Part shown: positions 53,852 through 62,439 of the stretch, one piece after another
Layout: each line of letters begins with the position of its first letter
Numbering within the stretch: the stretch's first letter is position 1
Assembly (NCBI GenBank): GCA_007121535.1
Contig: SKKK01000148.1
Coordinates: 1 to 64,000, forward strand
Length of the DNA: 64,000 nucleotides
Source of the DNA: Planctomycetaceae bacterium
Lineage (GTDB): Bacteria > Planctomycetota > Planctomycetia > Pirellulales > Pirellulaceae
Direction: 5' to 3'
Translations under genes and position numbers: made by a program
The notes under the pieces: generated by a model
Told to the model about the DNA's origin: nothing
Seen by the model: the letters and a program-made list of their open reading frames with translations, nothing else
Database searches by the model: none

Positions 53852-54209
53852 TGATAGATGCCACCCATCTATCGCAGGGCGACTTGCCAGTGATAAGGCA
53901 GTAGACGCACAAACCGACCTATAGGGAGGGCCGATCGACCACTTTCATGGATGTGCCAGGACCACTCGTCACCGAGTTATGGCCAAGGGGGGTAACGGGT
54001 GATAACTGCCCGCCGTCTGTAGCGATCAGATATCGAATGAGCGCCACAGCGCCACCAACCAATCAGAGAAGAGGCATCTACCAATGAAGATCGCCTGAAA
54101 ATTACGACCTATTTATTGGTCATAATACCCGCCAGGACGCAGTGGACGCTCTTTTCCCGCCGCAGTGCATTGCAACACCCGCCAAAAAGGCGATACATGT
54201 TCTGTAGCC
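53852..54209. other. Non-coding stretch downstream of the propeller gene
   Basis: I see no gene, RNA or clear terminator in these 358 bp. The segment ATAGATGCCACCCATCTAT (53855-53873) is a small hairpin directly after the stop codon and could terminate transcription, but it lacks a T-run. Confidence 0.4.
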
Positions 54210-54317
54210 GGGGTCAGGTCTTGACATTTAACTTTTGTTGGGTCTATAGTCGGGTCTTGACATTCAGCTTTGTGGCGAATCTCTCTGCCGAAAAGTTAAA
54301 TGTCAAGACCTGACCCC
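54210..54317. mobile_element. MITE with GGGGTCAGGTCTTGACA ends (copy 2)
   Basis: 108 bp, inverse orientation of the 17.1-kb copy: ends GGGGTCAGGTCTTGACA and its complement with TTTAACTTTT extensions. The internal TCTATAGTCGGGTCTTGACA part corresponds to the off-centre internal copy. It is followed after 11 bp by a short family-3 repeat. Confidence 0.85.
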
Positions 54318-54328
54318 AACTCCGCACT

Positions 54329-54397
54329 GGGAGTCGTTTTCGGGCAACGACCAACCAGATGGTACATGCTTTCTCCGAAAACGACTCCCGACCCCTT
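54329..54397. repeat. Short family-3 repeat (copy d)
   Basis: GGGAGTCGTTTTCGG at the left and CCGAAAACGACTCCCGACCC at the right are inverted repeats around a 30-bp centre that differs from the longer copies. It lies between the MITE and the end of glpK and could form a terminator-like hairpin. Confidence 0.65.
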
Positions 54398-54426
54398 CCA
54401 GCAACGGAGCGTTTTTCGGTACAGGA

Positions 54427-55920
54427 TCAGGGCTCTTCCCATGCCAGGGAACGTTGGACGGCTCGTTTCCAGCGGGCGTAGCGACGCTCGCGGTCGTCGG
54501 ATTCCATTTGGGGCGAGAATTGGCGATCCAGGGCCCAACGCTGAGCGATTTCCTGCTGGTCGTTCCAGTATCCCACGGCCAGGCCCGCCAGGTAGGCGGC
54601 GCCCAAGGCGGTGGTTTCCGCTACGACAGGGCGCTGGACGCAGGTTCCCAGCGAATCGGCTTGCATTTGCAGCAAGAGGTTGTTGACCGAGGCGCCGCCG
54701 TCGACCCGCAGTTCGTTCATCGGAATACCGGCGTCGGCCTGCATCGCCTGGACCAGATCCCGCGTCTGCCATACCATCGATTCCAGTGCGGCACGAGCCA
54801 GATGGGCGGCCGAAGTACCGCGGCTGATGCCCAGGATCGTGCCGCGAGCGTAGGCGTCCCAGTGCGGAGCGCCCAAGCCGGTGAACGCGGGAACCATGAC
54901 CACGCCATCGCTGTCCTCGACCGACGCGGCCAAAGCCTCGATCTCCGAAGACTGTTCGATCAGTCCCAGTCCATCGCGCAGCCACTGGACCACCGCCCCC
55001 GAAACGAACACCGAGCCCTCCAAGCAGTAGGTGATCCGCCCATCAATGCCCCAACCGATCGTGGTCAACAGTTTGTTCTTCGAAACCGTCGGACGCTCGC
55101 CCGTGTTGAGCAACAAGAAGCTGCCGGTCCCGTACGTATTCTTTGCGGATCCCACGTCGAAACAGGCCTGGCCGAACGTCGCGGCTTGTTGATCGCCCGC
55201 CGCACCGGCGATTGGGATGCGCCGTCCCAGCCAATCCTCGCGGGTCTCGCCAAACAGCCCGCTGGACGGCAGGACTTCGGGCAGCATGGCGCGAGGCACA
55301 TCCAAGATCTCCAGCAACTGGTCGTCCCAATCCAAGGTATGCAGATTGTACAGCAGCGTCCGGCTGGCGTTGCTGTAATCGGTGACGTGTCGAGCGCCCC
55401 CGGTCAAACGCCAGATGAGGAACGAATCGACGGTGCCGAACAAGACTTCGCCCTTCGCGGCTCGCTGCCGCAAATCGGGGTTCTGGTCCAGGAAATGCTT
55501 GATTTTCGATCCGGAGAAGTAGGCGTCGATCACAAGACCCGTCTTTTCCTGAAATAGCGGTTCCAGGCCATCGGCTCTCAGACGATCGCAGATTCCCGCG
55601 CTAACGCGACTCTGCCATACGATCGCATTGCCGACCGGGCGGCCCGTGTCGCGTTCCCAGAATACGGCCGTTTCCCGCTGGTTGGCGACGCCGATCGCGA
55701 CGATATCCTCGACAGCGATGGCGGCGTCTTGCAGCACCTGACGTGCCACGGCCGATTGCGATTCCCAGATGGCTTCCGGATCGTGTTCGACGATCCCCGG
55801 CCGCGGCAGGATCTGCTCGAATTCCTGCTGCGCCGCCGCGACGATCTGGCCGTCGTGATCGAACAGGATGGCGCGGCTGGAGGTCGTACCCTGGTCCAAC
55901 GCCATAATCAGTTTCGTCAT
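54427..55920 (-). CDS. glpK: Glycerol kinase
   Basis: 497 residues, standard length for FGGY-family GlpK. N-terminal phosphate loop [13 protein letters not shown], the adenosine/substrate segments NQRETAVFW and [13 protein letters not shown], the [13 protein letters not shown] motif and the C-terminal [20 protein letters not shown] are all present. It phosphorylates glycerol to glycerol-3-phosphate in the cytoplasm. No glpF or glpD lies next to it, and it appears to be transcribed alone. Confidence 0.95.
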   Translation of the reverse strand: MTKLIMALDQGTTSSRAILFDHDGQIVAAAQQEFEQILPRPGIVEHDPEAIWESQSAVARQVLQDAAIAVEDIVAIGVANQRETAVFWERDTGRPVGNAIVWQSRVSAGICDRLRADGLEPLFQEKTGLVIDAYFSGSKIKHFLDQNPDLRQRAAKGEVLFGTVDSFLIWRLTGGARHVTDYSNASRTLLYNLHTLDWDDQLLEILDVPRAMLPEVLPSSGLFGETREDWLGRRIPIAGAAGDQQAATFGQACFDVGSAKNTYGTGSFLLLNTGERPTVSKNKLLTTIGWGIDGRITYCLEGSVFVSGAVVQWLRDGLGLIEQSSEIEALAASVEDSDGVVMVPAFTGLGAPHWDAYARGTILGISRGTSAAHLARAALESMVWQTRDLVQAMQADAGIPMNELRVDGGASVNNLLLQMQADSLGTCVQRPVVAETTALGAAYLAGLAVGYWNDQQEIAQRWALDRQFSPQMESDDRERRYARWKRAVQRSLAWEEP

Positions 55921-56040
55921 GGTTTGCTCCCAAGTTAGTTTTTCAGTGGGTTGTTGTTACGGGTGCGGCGACGCGGCGGACGCCGTTGTGGCCGGTGGCC
56001 ACGTTGTTGTGGCCGGTCCCTGACCGAGCCACGTCGTTGA

Positions 56041-56112
56041 CCGAAGGTCTCCAGTATCGCGGGAGACCTTCGGTCGGCGTTTTCGGCGGGGTCGAAGACC
56101 CGCGCCGAACAG
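56041..56112. repeat. Family-2 repeat (copy c)
   Basis: CCGAAGGTCTCCAGTATCGC then GGGAGACCTTCGGTCGG form a 12-bp-stem hairpin, followed by CGGCGGGGTCGAAGACCCGC. It corresponds to the copies at 15.26 and 43.94 kb. Confidence 0.7.
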
Positions 56113-56124
56113 TTGCACGGTTTT

Positions 56125-56279
56125 CAGTGAGCGGCACGGCGCTAGCCGCCGGTCTTTTCCCGTCGCCTGGGGACCGGTGGCTAGCGCCATTCCGCTCAGT
56201 TGGTCCCCGGGACGTCCGAAGGCCGGTGGCTAGCGCCATTCCGCTCACTATAGCCGGTGGCTAGCGCCATTCCGCTGAG
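56125..56279. repeat. Family-1 palindromic repeat array (copy d)
   Basis: One inverted pair (GAGCGGCACGGCGCTAGCCG / GGTGGCTAGCGCCATTCCGC) followed by two further direct copies of GCCGGTGGCTAGCGCCATTC. The last copy ends at the stop codon of the alkaline phosphatase gene. Confidence 0.7.
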
Positions 56280-57698
56280 TTAGTTCTTGGGCCGTCCTAA
56301 GGCTTTTGCCATTATGTGAAAGATATCGGTATTGTCCAAATAGGGTCCATACACCGGATCGGTATGAACGGCTAGTTCCACCAACCAGGCAGCGCCTTGG
56401 CCCTTGGCGAACACAGGGACCAGAGAATTGGTGTGCTCTGTCGACAGGAACCGGAATCGCGGCATCTGACCCGGCCCTTGATCCTGGATCGGCTGAAACC
56501 GGTGCTCTTCTTCGTCGGAATCCGGCCCCCAGACCAGCCCGGTTTCGTGATCTGCGGTCAGGATCAGAAGCGTTTCGTCCCAGTTGCTGTTCGCTTCGAC
56601 CCATTGCACCGCCGCTTCGATGGCTTCGACGAATTCGATCTGCTCCTCGATCATCCGGGCGCCCTGGTTGTCGTGCCCCGCCCAGTCGATCGCACCGCCT
56701 TCGACCATCAGCCATAATCCGCGTGGGTTCTGCCCCAATACGTTCAACGCCCCGTTGGTCATCTGCGCCAGTGTGGGGACGTTCGTCAAGCGAGGAGTCT
56801 GGTAGGGTTCTTCGTCGTCCGTTCGACCCTGTCGCGAATACTGCAAGGTGGTGGCCACCTGGGCCGTTCCCAAAACTCGTCGAGGCGTCTGGCCCGAAAG
56901 CAGCGATTGAAACTCGGCGTTCGTCGAGATCGGCCTGAGTCCGTGATAGGTGCCATCGGGAGTGGCTCGTGCCGCTTCGATGGCCTCCCACGTCTCTTTC
57001 CCCCCGACGAACCGGTAAGAAGGTTCCTCCGTGACCGGCTGGCCATCGTTGTCGAAATAGGGATGGCCGGCGCCCATGATCACGTCCAAGATCCCATCTT
57101 GGATCATTTGGTTGGCGATGGTTTCGTAGTCGTTGCGTCTGGCGGCGCGAGCGCCTCCCAGGGCTGCGGGAGTTGCGTGCGACCATTGGACGCTGGCGAC
57201 CACTCCTGCTGATCGCCCGGATTCCGCGGCGACGTGGGCGATCGTGGGCAGGATAGGACGGTCCAGATCGCTCCAGTTGATGGCGTTGTTGTAGGTCTTC
57301 ACGCCCGTCGCCAAGGCCGTCCCCGCAGCCGCCGAATCGGTGAAGGTGCGATTCAGCCAATCGTAGCCCGTTTCTCGATCCCAGGCCTGTACCGGGTCAT
57401 AAATCAGTTGCGGATCCTGCTCGCCCGTTTTCTGCGGTGTTCTCGACAGATTCAACGGGTGGGTACTGCAACCCACTTCGATCCATCCGTCGCCATCGTA
57501 CACCTGGGTGCTTTGGCCGCGCTCGGCATCCCAACGCCCTTGGTACATGCTGCCCGCAATCCAATGGTTATATCCCGCCCCGTCCCCGACCATCAGGATG
57601 ACGTTCTTGACCTCGCCCATCACGAAACCGGGCGAAAGGGCAACAAGGCAAAGGACGGATAAGCCGACAAGCCAAATCTTCGTTCTTCGAATAGGCAT
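56280..57698 (-). CDS. Alkaline phosphatase (PhoA-type fold)
   Basis: 472 residues. Signal peptide (WLVGLSVLCLVALSPGFVMG), metal-binding VILMVGDGAGYNHW, the nucleophile Ser ~122 in TFTDSAAAGTALATG, and the later metal ligands in IDWAGHDNQ, LLILTADHETGL and STEHTNSLVPVFA. This is a secreted, zinc/magnesium-dependent phosphomonoesterase. Start at 57698 after AGAAGAGAAG; the upstream open frame is not signal-like. The stop codon abuts the family-1 repeat array. Confidence 0.9.
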   Translation of the reverse strand: MPIRRTKIWLVGLSVLCLVALSPGFVMGEVKNVILMVGDGAGYNHWIAGSMYQGRWDAERGQSTQVYDGDGWIEVGCSTHPLNLSRTPQKTGEQDPQLIYDPVQAWDRETGYDWLNRTFTDSAAAGTALATGVKTYNNAINWSDLDRPILPTIAHVAAESGRSAGVVASVQWSHATPAALGGARAARRNDYETIANQMIQDGILDVIMGAGHPYFDNDGQPVTEEPSYRFVGGKETWEAIEAARATPDGTYHGLRPISTNAEFQSLLSGQTPRRVLGTAQVATTLQYSRQGRTDDEEPYQTPRLTNVPTLAQMTNGALNVLGQNPRGLWLMVEGGAIDWAGHDNQGARMIEEQIEFVEAIEAAVQWVEANSNWDETLLILTADHETGLVWGPDSDEEEHRFQPIQDQGPGQMPRFRFLSTEHTNSLVPVFAKGQGAAWLVELAVHTDPVYGPYLDNTDIFHIMAKALGRPKN

Positions 57699-57774
57699 AA
57701 TCTTCTCTTCTTGAAAGGTCGAATCGTGTGATGAAAAGCCTGGCCAAACCGTCGCCCAGGCTTGGGGTTTCGTC

Positions 57775-60123
57775 TCAATCGCGTACGGGGGTCGAATAGG
57801 GATGGGTCGTTCGACCCATGTAGATCGGATCACCCGGCTGACGCAGGGTGGGTACCGGCGGAAAGGTCAGTGCCTGTGGCAGCGTGCTGGCCGGAGTCGT
57901 GTGTCGCGGCTCGTGACAGCCGATACAGCCTTTGGTCTCGCCCGGCCGCACATAGTTGAATTCGGTTTCGTGAACCAGCACCCGGTGGTCTTCGTCCAGC
58001 AATTCGAAACGCAAAGGCACATCGGCGGGGACCTCGACGTAAAACGAGCCGTCGGGCAGTAGCGGCGTCGTGCCTAACGTGCGCGTGCGCCACGCGGCGT
58101 TGGCGTTGATCGAAAGCCCCATCTGCAGCGCTTCGATCACACGGACGTACTTGGCCGCCGCCTGGTCAAACGGCAGATCGGTATGAAACACGGAATTGCA
58201 GTAGATCCGACCCGTCGCGGGACGATCTTCGGGCAACGTTGAAGCCATGGTTTGCGGCGCCGCGCGCGGGGCGATCGCGACCGGATGCACCACGCTGAGC
58301 GACGGGTCTCGGTATACCATACGCATTTCTCTTGTAGGCAAATGAAACAGCACCAAATCATACGCGGAACCTCGCAGGTCGTGCCACGGGGCGTGCGAGA
58401 CCAGAATCCATTCGTCGTCCAGCGGCCAAGGACTGGTGAAGCGGCCAACTGGATTTTTGGCGTCATAAGTGTGGATATAAACCTCTTCGCCGCCGGCCAG
58501 GTTGACCACTTCCGGGAACAGCGGTACCTCGCTGTCCAACGGCCCGCTTTCCAGGTCCACCAGCGTCAATCCGGCTGGCGTGATGCAGATCACTTGACCG
58601 TTGGGCATCTCGCGAGCCTGGCTGACCGCGACGCCCACGTGGTATCCGCGTCGATGCCAGCCGGAACGTTGATCGCTGAACGGCATCGGGCGCAAGGGCG
58701 AGTAGAACGAGCCTCGCATGGCGCCGTAGAGCGGTTGGTCGCCCGAACCGTCGGGCAGGATCACGCGCAGCACCGTCTCGATTCGGCTCAGACCGTACGA
58801 TTCGCCTCGAACCGGACCGGGGCTGCCGTCCTGAGCGTAGAATCGGTAACTGGCGTACATCACTCGACCATCTTGCAACACGTAGGGCTCGTAGTCCTGA
58901 TTGGGATTGAACGTCACTTGTTCGATCTGCCCGGTATCGGGGTCCAACACGTACAACGCTCGCGACCGCTCCTGATGATAGTACTCTTGATAGCCGGCTC
59001 GATCCGACGAAAAGATGATCTTGCCGTCCGGCAGATAGGCGGGATCGACATCGTTGCAATTGCCCGAGGTCAGTTGCCGCAGGTTCGAGCCATCGACGTC
59101 GATCTCGTACAGGTGAAAGCCCCCTTGATCGGCCTGGGGTCGCATCGAGAACAGGATGCGCGTGCCGTCGTACGAGACCTGCGGACCCTGGACCAATCCG
59201 TTTTCCAGTCGGGTCAGGTTTCTGAGTTCACCGTCCGGTGCGGGCGGCGTCAGGGTGTACAGATTCTCTCCCCAGCCGTACCAGGGTGTTCTGGGGAAGA
59301 AATACGATTCGCGAAATCCGAGATTCGAGTCGCTACGGTTCGGCGTCTTGATGAACGCGACCGCCGGGGGCAGCGACGGCTCCGGGATGGGCTCCGGCGG
59401 AATCCCTTGCAGATCGCGAAGCGCGCGTCGCGCGGCTTCGCGAACCAGTCGCACGGGATCGTCGGCTGCCATACGGGTTAAGATGGGCGTCGCGGGCGAG
59501 TGGTGCATCCGCGCCAAACCGCGGACGGCGCCGTAACGGATCAGATACTGGTCGTTCTGCAACGCCTGCAGCAGGGTCTGGGCGGCTCGATCGCCGCCCA
59601 GTTCGCCCAGCGATTCCATGGCCGCATAGGCAACTCGCAGGTTCGGCATCCAGTCGGGCGCCGGGACCGCCATCCGCTGGCCGCGGACATTGATGTCGGT
59701 CAAGCGGGGAATGCCTTGTGAGACCAATTCCCAGAAACCGAGCCGCTCGTCCGGTAACAAGGCGGCCAAGGCATCGACATTCTGATCGTCGTTCTGGAGT
59801 CGACCCAAGGCACGGGCGGCCCAATATCCGGCGACTTGATCCGATTGCCACAGCAGACCTCGCAGGCGGCTGGCCGCTTCCGGCGCCGGATGCTGCTCCA
59901 ATGCCCAAGCGCATAACGCGGCGATTCGACCGCCCGCATCCAGGCCACGCAGCAAGTACGGCACCGCCGCCTGTCCGTGCCCGGCCAACTCCATGACGCT
60001 GGCTGCGTCGTGATCGGTGACGACGCGACCGTACAGATCGGCCAGTTGACGATCGTCGTCGCTCGACCCGCTGCGTCCGATCAGCATCAGGGCGCATGTC
60101 ACCAGTATGATTCGAGATCCCAC
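57775..60123 (-). CDS. HEAT-repeat plus beta-propeller protein with one c-type haem site (HzsA-like)
   Basis: 782 residues with a short signal peptide. Residues ~45-240 are HEAT-like helical repeats (AAVPYLLRGLDAGGRIAALC; RYGAVRGLARMHH). PD40/TolB-like blades follow (ILFSMRPQADQGGFHLYEID; KIIFSSDRAGYQEYY; LYVLDPDTGQIEQVTF). Near the C-terminus CIGCHEPRHTTPAS is a haem c site. It resembles the 910-residue protein at 17-20 kb from the propeller onward, so the two are paralogues with different N-termini. It is coupled to the upstream CBM9 gene (1-bp gap) and should act in the periplasm. Confidence 0.7.
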   Translation of the reverse strand: MGSRIILVTCALMLIGRSGSSDDDRQLADLYGRVVTDHDAASVMELAGHGQAAVPYLLRGLDAGGRIAALCAWALEQHPAPEAASRLRGLLWQSDQVAGYWAARALGRLQNDDQNVDALAALLPDERLGFWELVSQGIPRLTDINVRGQRMAVPAPDWMPNLRVAYAAMESLGELGGDRAAQTLLQALQNDQYLIRYGAVRGLARMHHSPATPILTRMAADDPVRLVREAARRALRDLQGIPPEPIPEPSLPPAVAFIKTPNRSDSNLGFRESYFFPRTPWYGWGENLYTLTPPAPDGELRNLTRLENGLVQGPQVSYDGTRILFSMRPQADQGGFHLYEIDVDGSNLRQLTSGNCNDVDPAYLPDGKIIFSSDRAGYQEYYHQERSRALYVLDPDTGQIEQVTFNPNQDYEPYVLQDGRVMYASYRFYAQDGSPGPVRGESYGLSRIETVLRVILPDGSGDQPLYGAMRGSFYSPLRPMPFSDQRSGWHRRGYHVGVAVSQAREMPNGQVICITPAGLTLVDLESGPLDSEVPLFPEVVNLAGGEEVYIHTYDAKNPVGRFTSPWPLDDEWILVSHAPWHDLRGSAYDLVLFHLPTREMRMVYRDPSLSVVHPVAIAPRAAPQTMASTLPEDRPATGRIYCNSVFHTDLPFDQAAAKYVRVIEALQMGLSINANAAWRTRTLGTTPLLPDGSFYVEVPADVPLRFELLDEDHRVLVHETEFNYVRPGETKGCIGCHEPRHTTPASTLPQALTFPPVPTLRQPGDPIYMGRTTHPYSTPVRD

Positions 60124-60124
60124 G

Positions 60125-62188
60125 TCAATCCTCCTTCAAATCCACCGTGACCCGGTCGTAACGAATGATGGTGTGACCCTTCGATTGCGCGGAACGGGCC
60201 GGAATCAATATGATACCACCTTGTCGCCGAGACGGAAGGTCCAGATGCGCGTCGTCGACCACGTCGAATAACGGCTGGCCGTCCAACATGCCCACCAGCC
60301 GGTTCCCGACCGCTTCCATACGCACCGTGTGCCACGTATCGCTGGGGTTCCAAGAGCCTTGTGCCAGACTGTTATGGGCGCGCGTCGCGACGCCGAAGGT
60401 TGTCTTGTGAAGCTGCCAGTTGCTCGCGCCCAGTTGCAAAGCGTAGCCATCGCCGTCGGGGTTGCAGCGCACGGCGAACCAGGGACCATCCAGGGGTGCG
60501 GAACCCCGATCCTCGATGCGGAACCGCACCTCCAAGCTGTAATCACGCCAGCGGTCGTCGCCGCGCATCGCGCCCTGCAGTCGGCTCCAGTCTCCGCTGG
60601 CATTCTGTCCCCATAGGCTGTCCTGCTCGATCCGCCAGGTCCCATCCAGATACGTCCACCCGTCGCTGCCGTCGGCTCCCGGCGGGTAGCCGGTAAAATC
60701 GTCGGACGAAGGGTGGGGGTCGAACACAAGTTCCCCCCAGAGGTCGATGGACAAGGGATCACGGCCCGGGGACCAGACGTCAGGTTGTTGGTCCGATGCG
60801 GGCCCGGACGTTGTCTCTTCGTGGTGAACTCGCCGGGTCATCTGAAGACGCTGGCGATCGCCGAATCTGCGCGGCTCCAGCGTAGTTTCGAAGGCCTCCA
60901 GGGGAATGGCGATTTCGGCGGTCCAATGACCCGCGTCACGTCGGACGGCACTTCGGATCGACGGATCGACGTTCGCCGCAGCTTCGGTAACCTCGTCGGT
61001 CGATACGATCCTGCGGACCTCCAGCCCGTTGTCCGCATCCAGCGTCAGATGCAGCCCGGGTGAAGCATGGTCATCCGCTGCTACCCAGATCTCGACCACG
61101 TCGCGTTCCGTCTGTCGATGGGGCTGTTGGCATCGCACAGCCAGATAGATGGCCGAATCATCCCAACAGGCCTGGATCGCCGTCGCATATCGGGCCGGAC
61201 GCAACGGCGGGCCGCCGCCGTCGAGCAGACGCGTTGCAGGAGCGGTTCGCCAAACGGCTTCATCCAAGTGGCCGTCGATCAGCGGGGGTTCGGGTGTCCG
61301 CAGACACGCCAGTTGCGGCCGAGGCGGGGTGAGGTCCTGCAAGGCGTAACGCAGGGTGGTCAGCAAGATGGTTTGTCGAGTCGCATCGCAGGCCATCAAG
61401 GAACACCAAACGTAGACGACGCGGGCTCCCGATGCCAGTTCGATGGCCGCCGCGCCATGGCCGTACGTCCGTCCTGTCTCGTCGTACAAAGCGATCCATG
61501 GCCGGTACACGGCCCCTTCCCCGACCGCGCCGCTGATCGGACGCCAACGTTGGTCGGCTTCGTACGGCATCGGGAAACGAAGCGTCTCGGGCAGCGAATC
61601 CGGGACCGTCAAGTCTTCCAAGCGATGAAAGGTCAAAGTCCGGCCTTCCGGGGCCGCTTGCAGATTGCCGATGCCCAGACGCATCCCGAATTTCCCCGCC
61701 GACCCAACGTGGGCATTCTTCTGGTCGTAGAAGAAAGGCAGCGGACCGTAGGGCAGGACCAGCAATCGTCCGCCGGCGTCCAAGTGCCGCTGTAGCGCCG
61801 CATCGCCGTCGTTGGCGTCGCGAACCGTCTGCCAATAACGTTCCCCGCCCAAGTACAGGGCAACGGGAAAGTTCGCGGCATTGAAGTACGACGGATCGAT
61901 CATCTGCTCGGGCGTCAAGTACACCACGTGGCGGTCCATCTGCCAGGCGGCGAGCGTCTGGCCGATCGGAGTGCGACGCAAATCACGCTGAGCCGGATCG
62001 GGCAGGATGGCGATTCGCCCGGAGAACAAGGGGATAGGGAAAAAGTCGACAAAGCTGTCGTCGCCATCAAAGTGGCCTGCCATGGCCCGGTCCGATGAAT
62101 CGATCGCAACACAAAGGATCGCCATTGCTAACAGGCAGATCCCCATCCGGGAAACGGTTTGTCCGCCGCACCGCTTGGACCGCGGCAT
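60125..62188 (-). CDS. Secreted CBM9 / LamG-like multidomain protein
   Basis: 687 residues with signal peptide (MGICLLAMAILCVAIDSSDR). The N-terminal ~270 residues resemble a class I glutamine-amidotransferase-like Rossmann domain (GGRLLVLPYGPLPFFY), without a clear catalytic Cys. Residues ~300-480 are a carbohydrate-binding CBM9/DOMON module (PPLIDGHLDEAVWRTAPATR; AIQACWDDSAIYLAVRCQ; HWTAEIAIPLEAF). The last ~180 residues are a LamG/DUF1080-like jelly roll (YLDGTWRIEQDSLWGQNASG; WFAVRCNPDGDGYALQLG). Probably binds polysaccharide. The start at 62188 avoids the palindrome at 62232-62280 that interrupts the open upstream frame. Confidence 0.65.
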   Translation of the reverse strand: MPRSKRCGGQTVSRMGICLLAMAILCVAIDSSDRAMAGHFDGDDSFVDFFPIPLFSGRIAILPDPAQRDLRRTPIGQTLAAWQMDRHVVYLTPEQMIDPSYFNAANFPVALYLGGERYWQTVRDANDGDAALQRHLDAGGRLLVLPYGPLPFFYDQKNAHVGSAGKFGMRLGIGNLQAAPEGRTLTFHRLEDLTVPDSLPETLRFPMPYEADQRWRPISGAVGEGAVYRPWIALYDETGRTYGHGAAAIELASGARVVYVWCSLMACDATRQTILLTTLRYALQDLTPPRPQLACLRTPEPPLIDGHLDEAVWRTAPATRLLDGGGPPLRPARYATAIQACWDDSAIYLAVRCQQPHRQTERDVVEIWVAADDHASPGLHLTLDADNGLEVRRIVSTDEVTEAAANVDPSIRSAVRRDAGHWTAEIAIPLEAFETTLEPRRFGDRQRLQMTRRVHHEETTSGPASDQQPDVWSPGRDPLSIDLWGELVFDPHPSSDDFTGYPPGADGSDGWTYLDGTWRIEQDSLWGQNASGDWSRLQGAMRGDDRWRDYSLEVRFRIEDRGSAPLDGPWFAVRCNPDGDGYALQLGASNWQLHKTTFGVATRAHNSLAQGSWNPSDTWHTVRMEAVGNRLVGMLDGQPLFDVVDDAHLDLPSRRQGGIILIPARSAQSKGHTIIRYDRVTVDLKED

Positions 62189-62231
62189 AGAGTCTTCAGT
62201 CGTAACATGCGCGCACGGTGCGCGCATCTTT

Positions 62232-62280
62232 GTAGGTTGGGACTCTGTCCCGACCGGGTCGGGTCGGAGACCCAACCTAC
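62232..62280. repeat. 49-bp palindrome (GTAGGTTGGG type)
   Basis: GTAGGTTGGG at 62232 pairs with CCCAACCTAC at 62271-62280; inside, ACTCTGTCCCGACC and GGTCGGGTCGGAGA almost pair as well. It is a REP-like hairpin immediately upstream of the CBM9 gene. The open reading frame through it is accidental. Confidence 0.7.
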
Positions 62281-62439
62281 GTCGGTTGCGAGAGAGCGTG
62301 GACGGGGTGATGCCGAATGCGAATTTCATCGTATTCATGCCGGATTCATCTTTCTTCAGGCGGGAAGGTGGATTGGGCAGGGGGGCAAGCTGGTGGGCCG
62401 GTCGAGCGACGCACGGGCGCACATTGCCGGCGAATGGGT

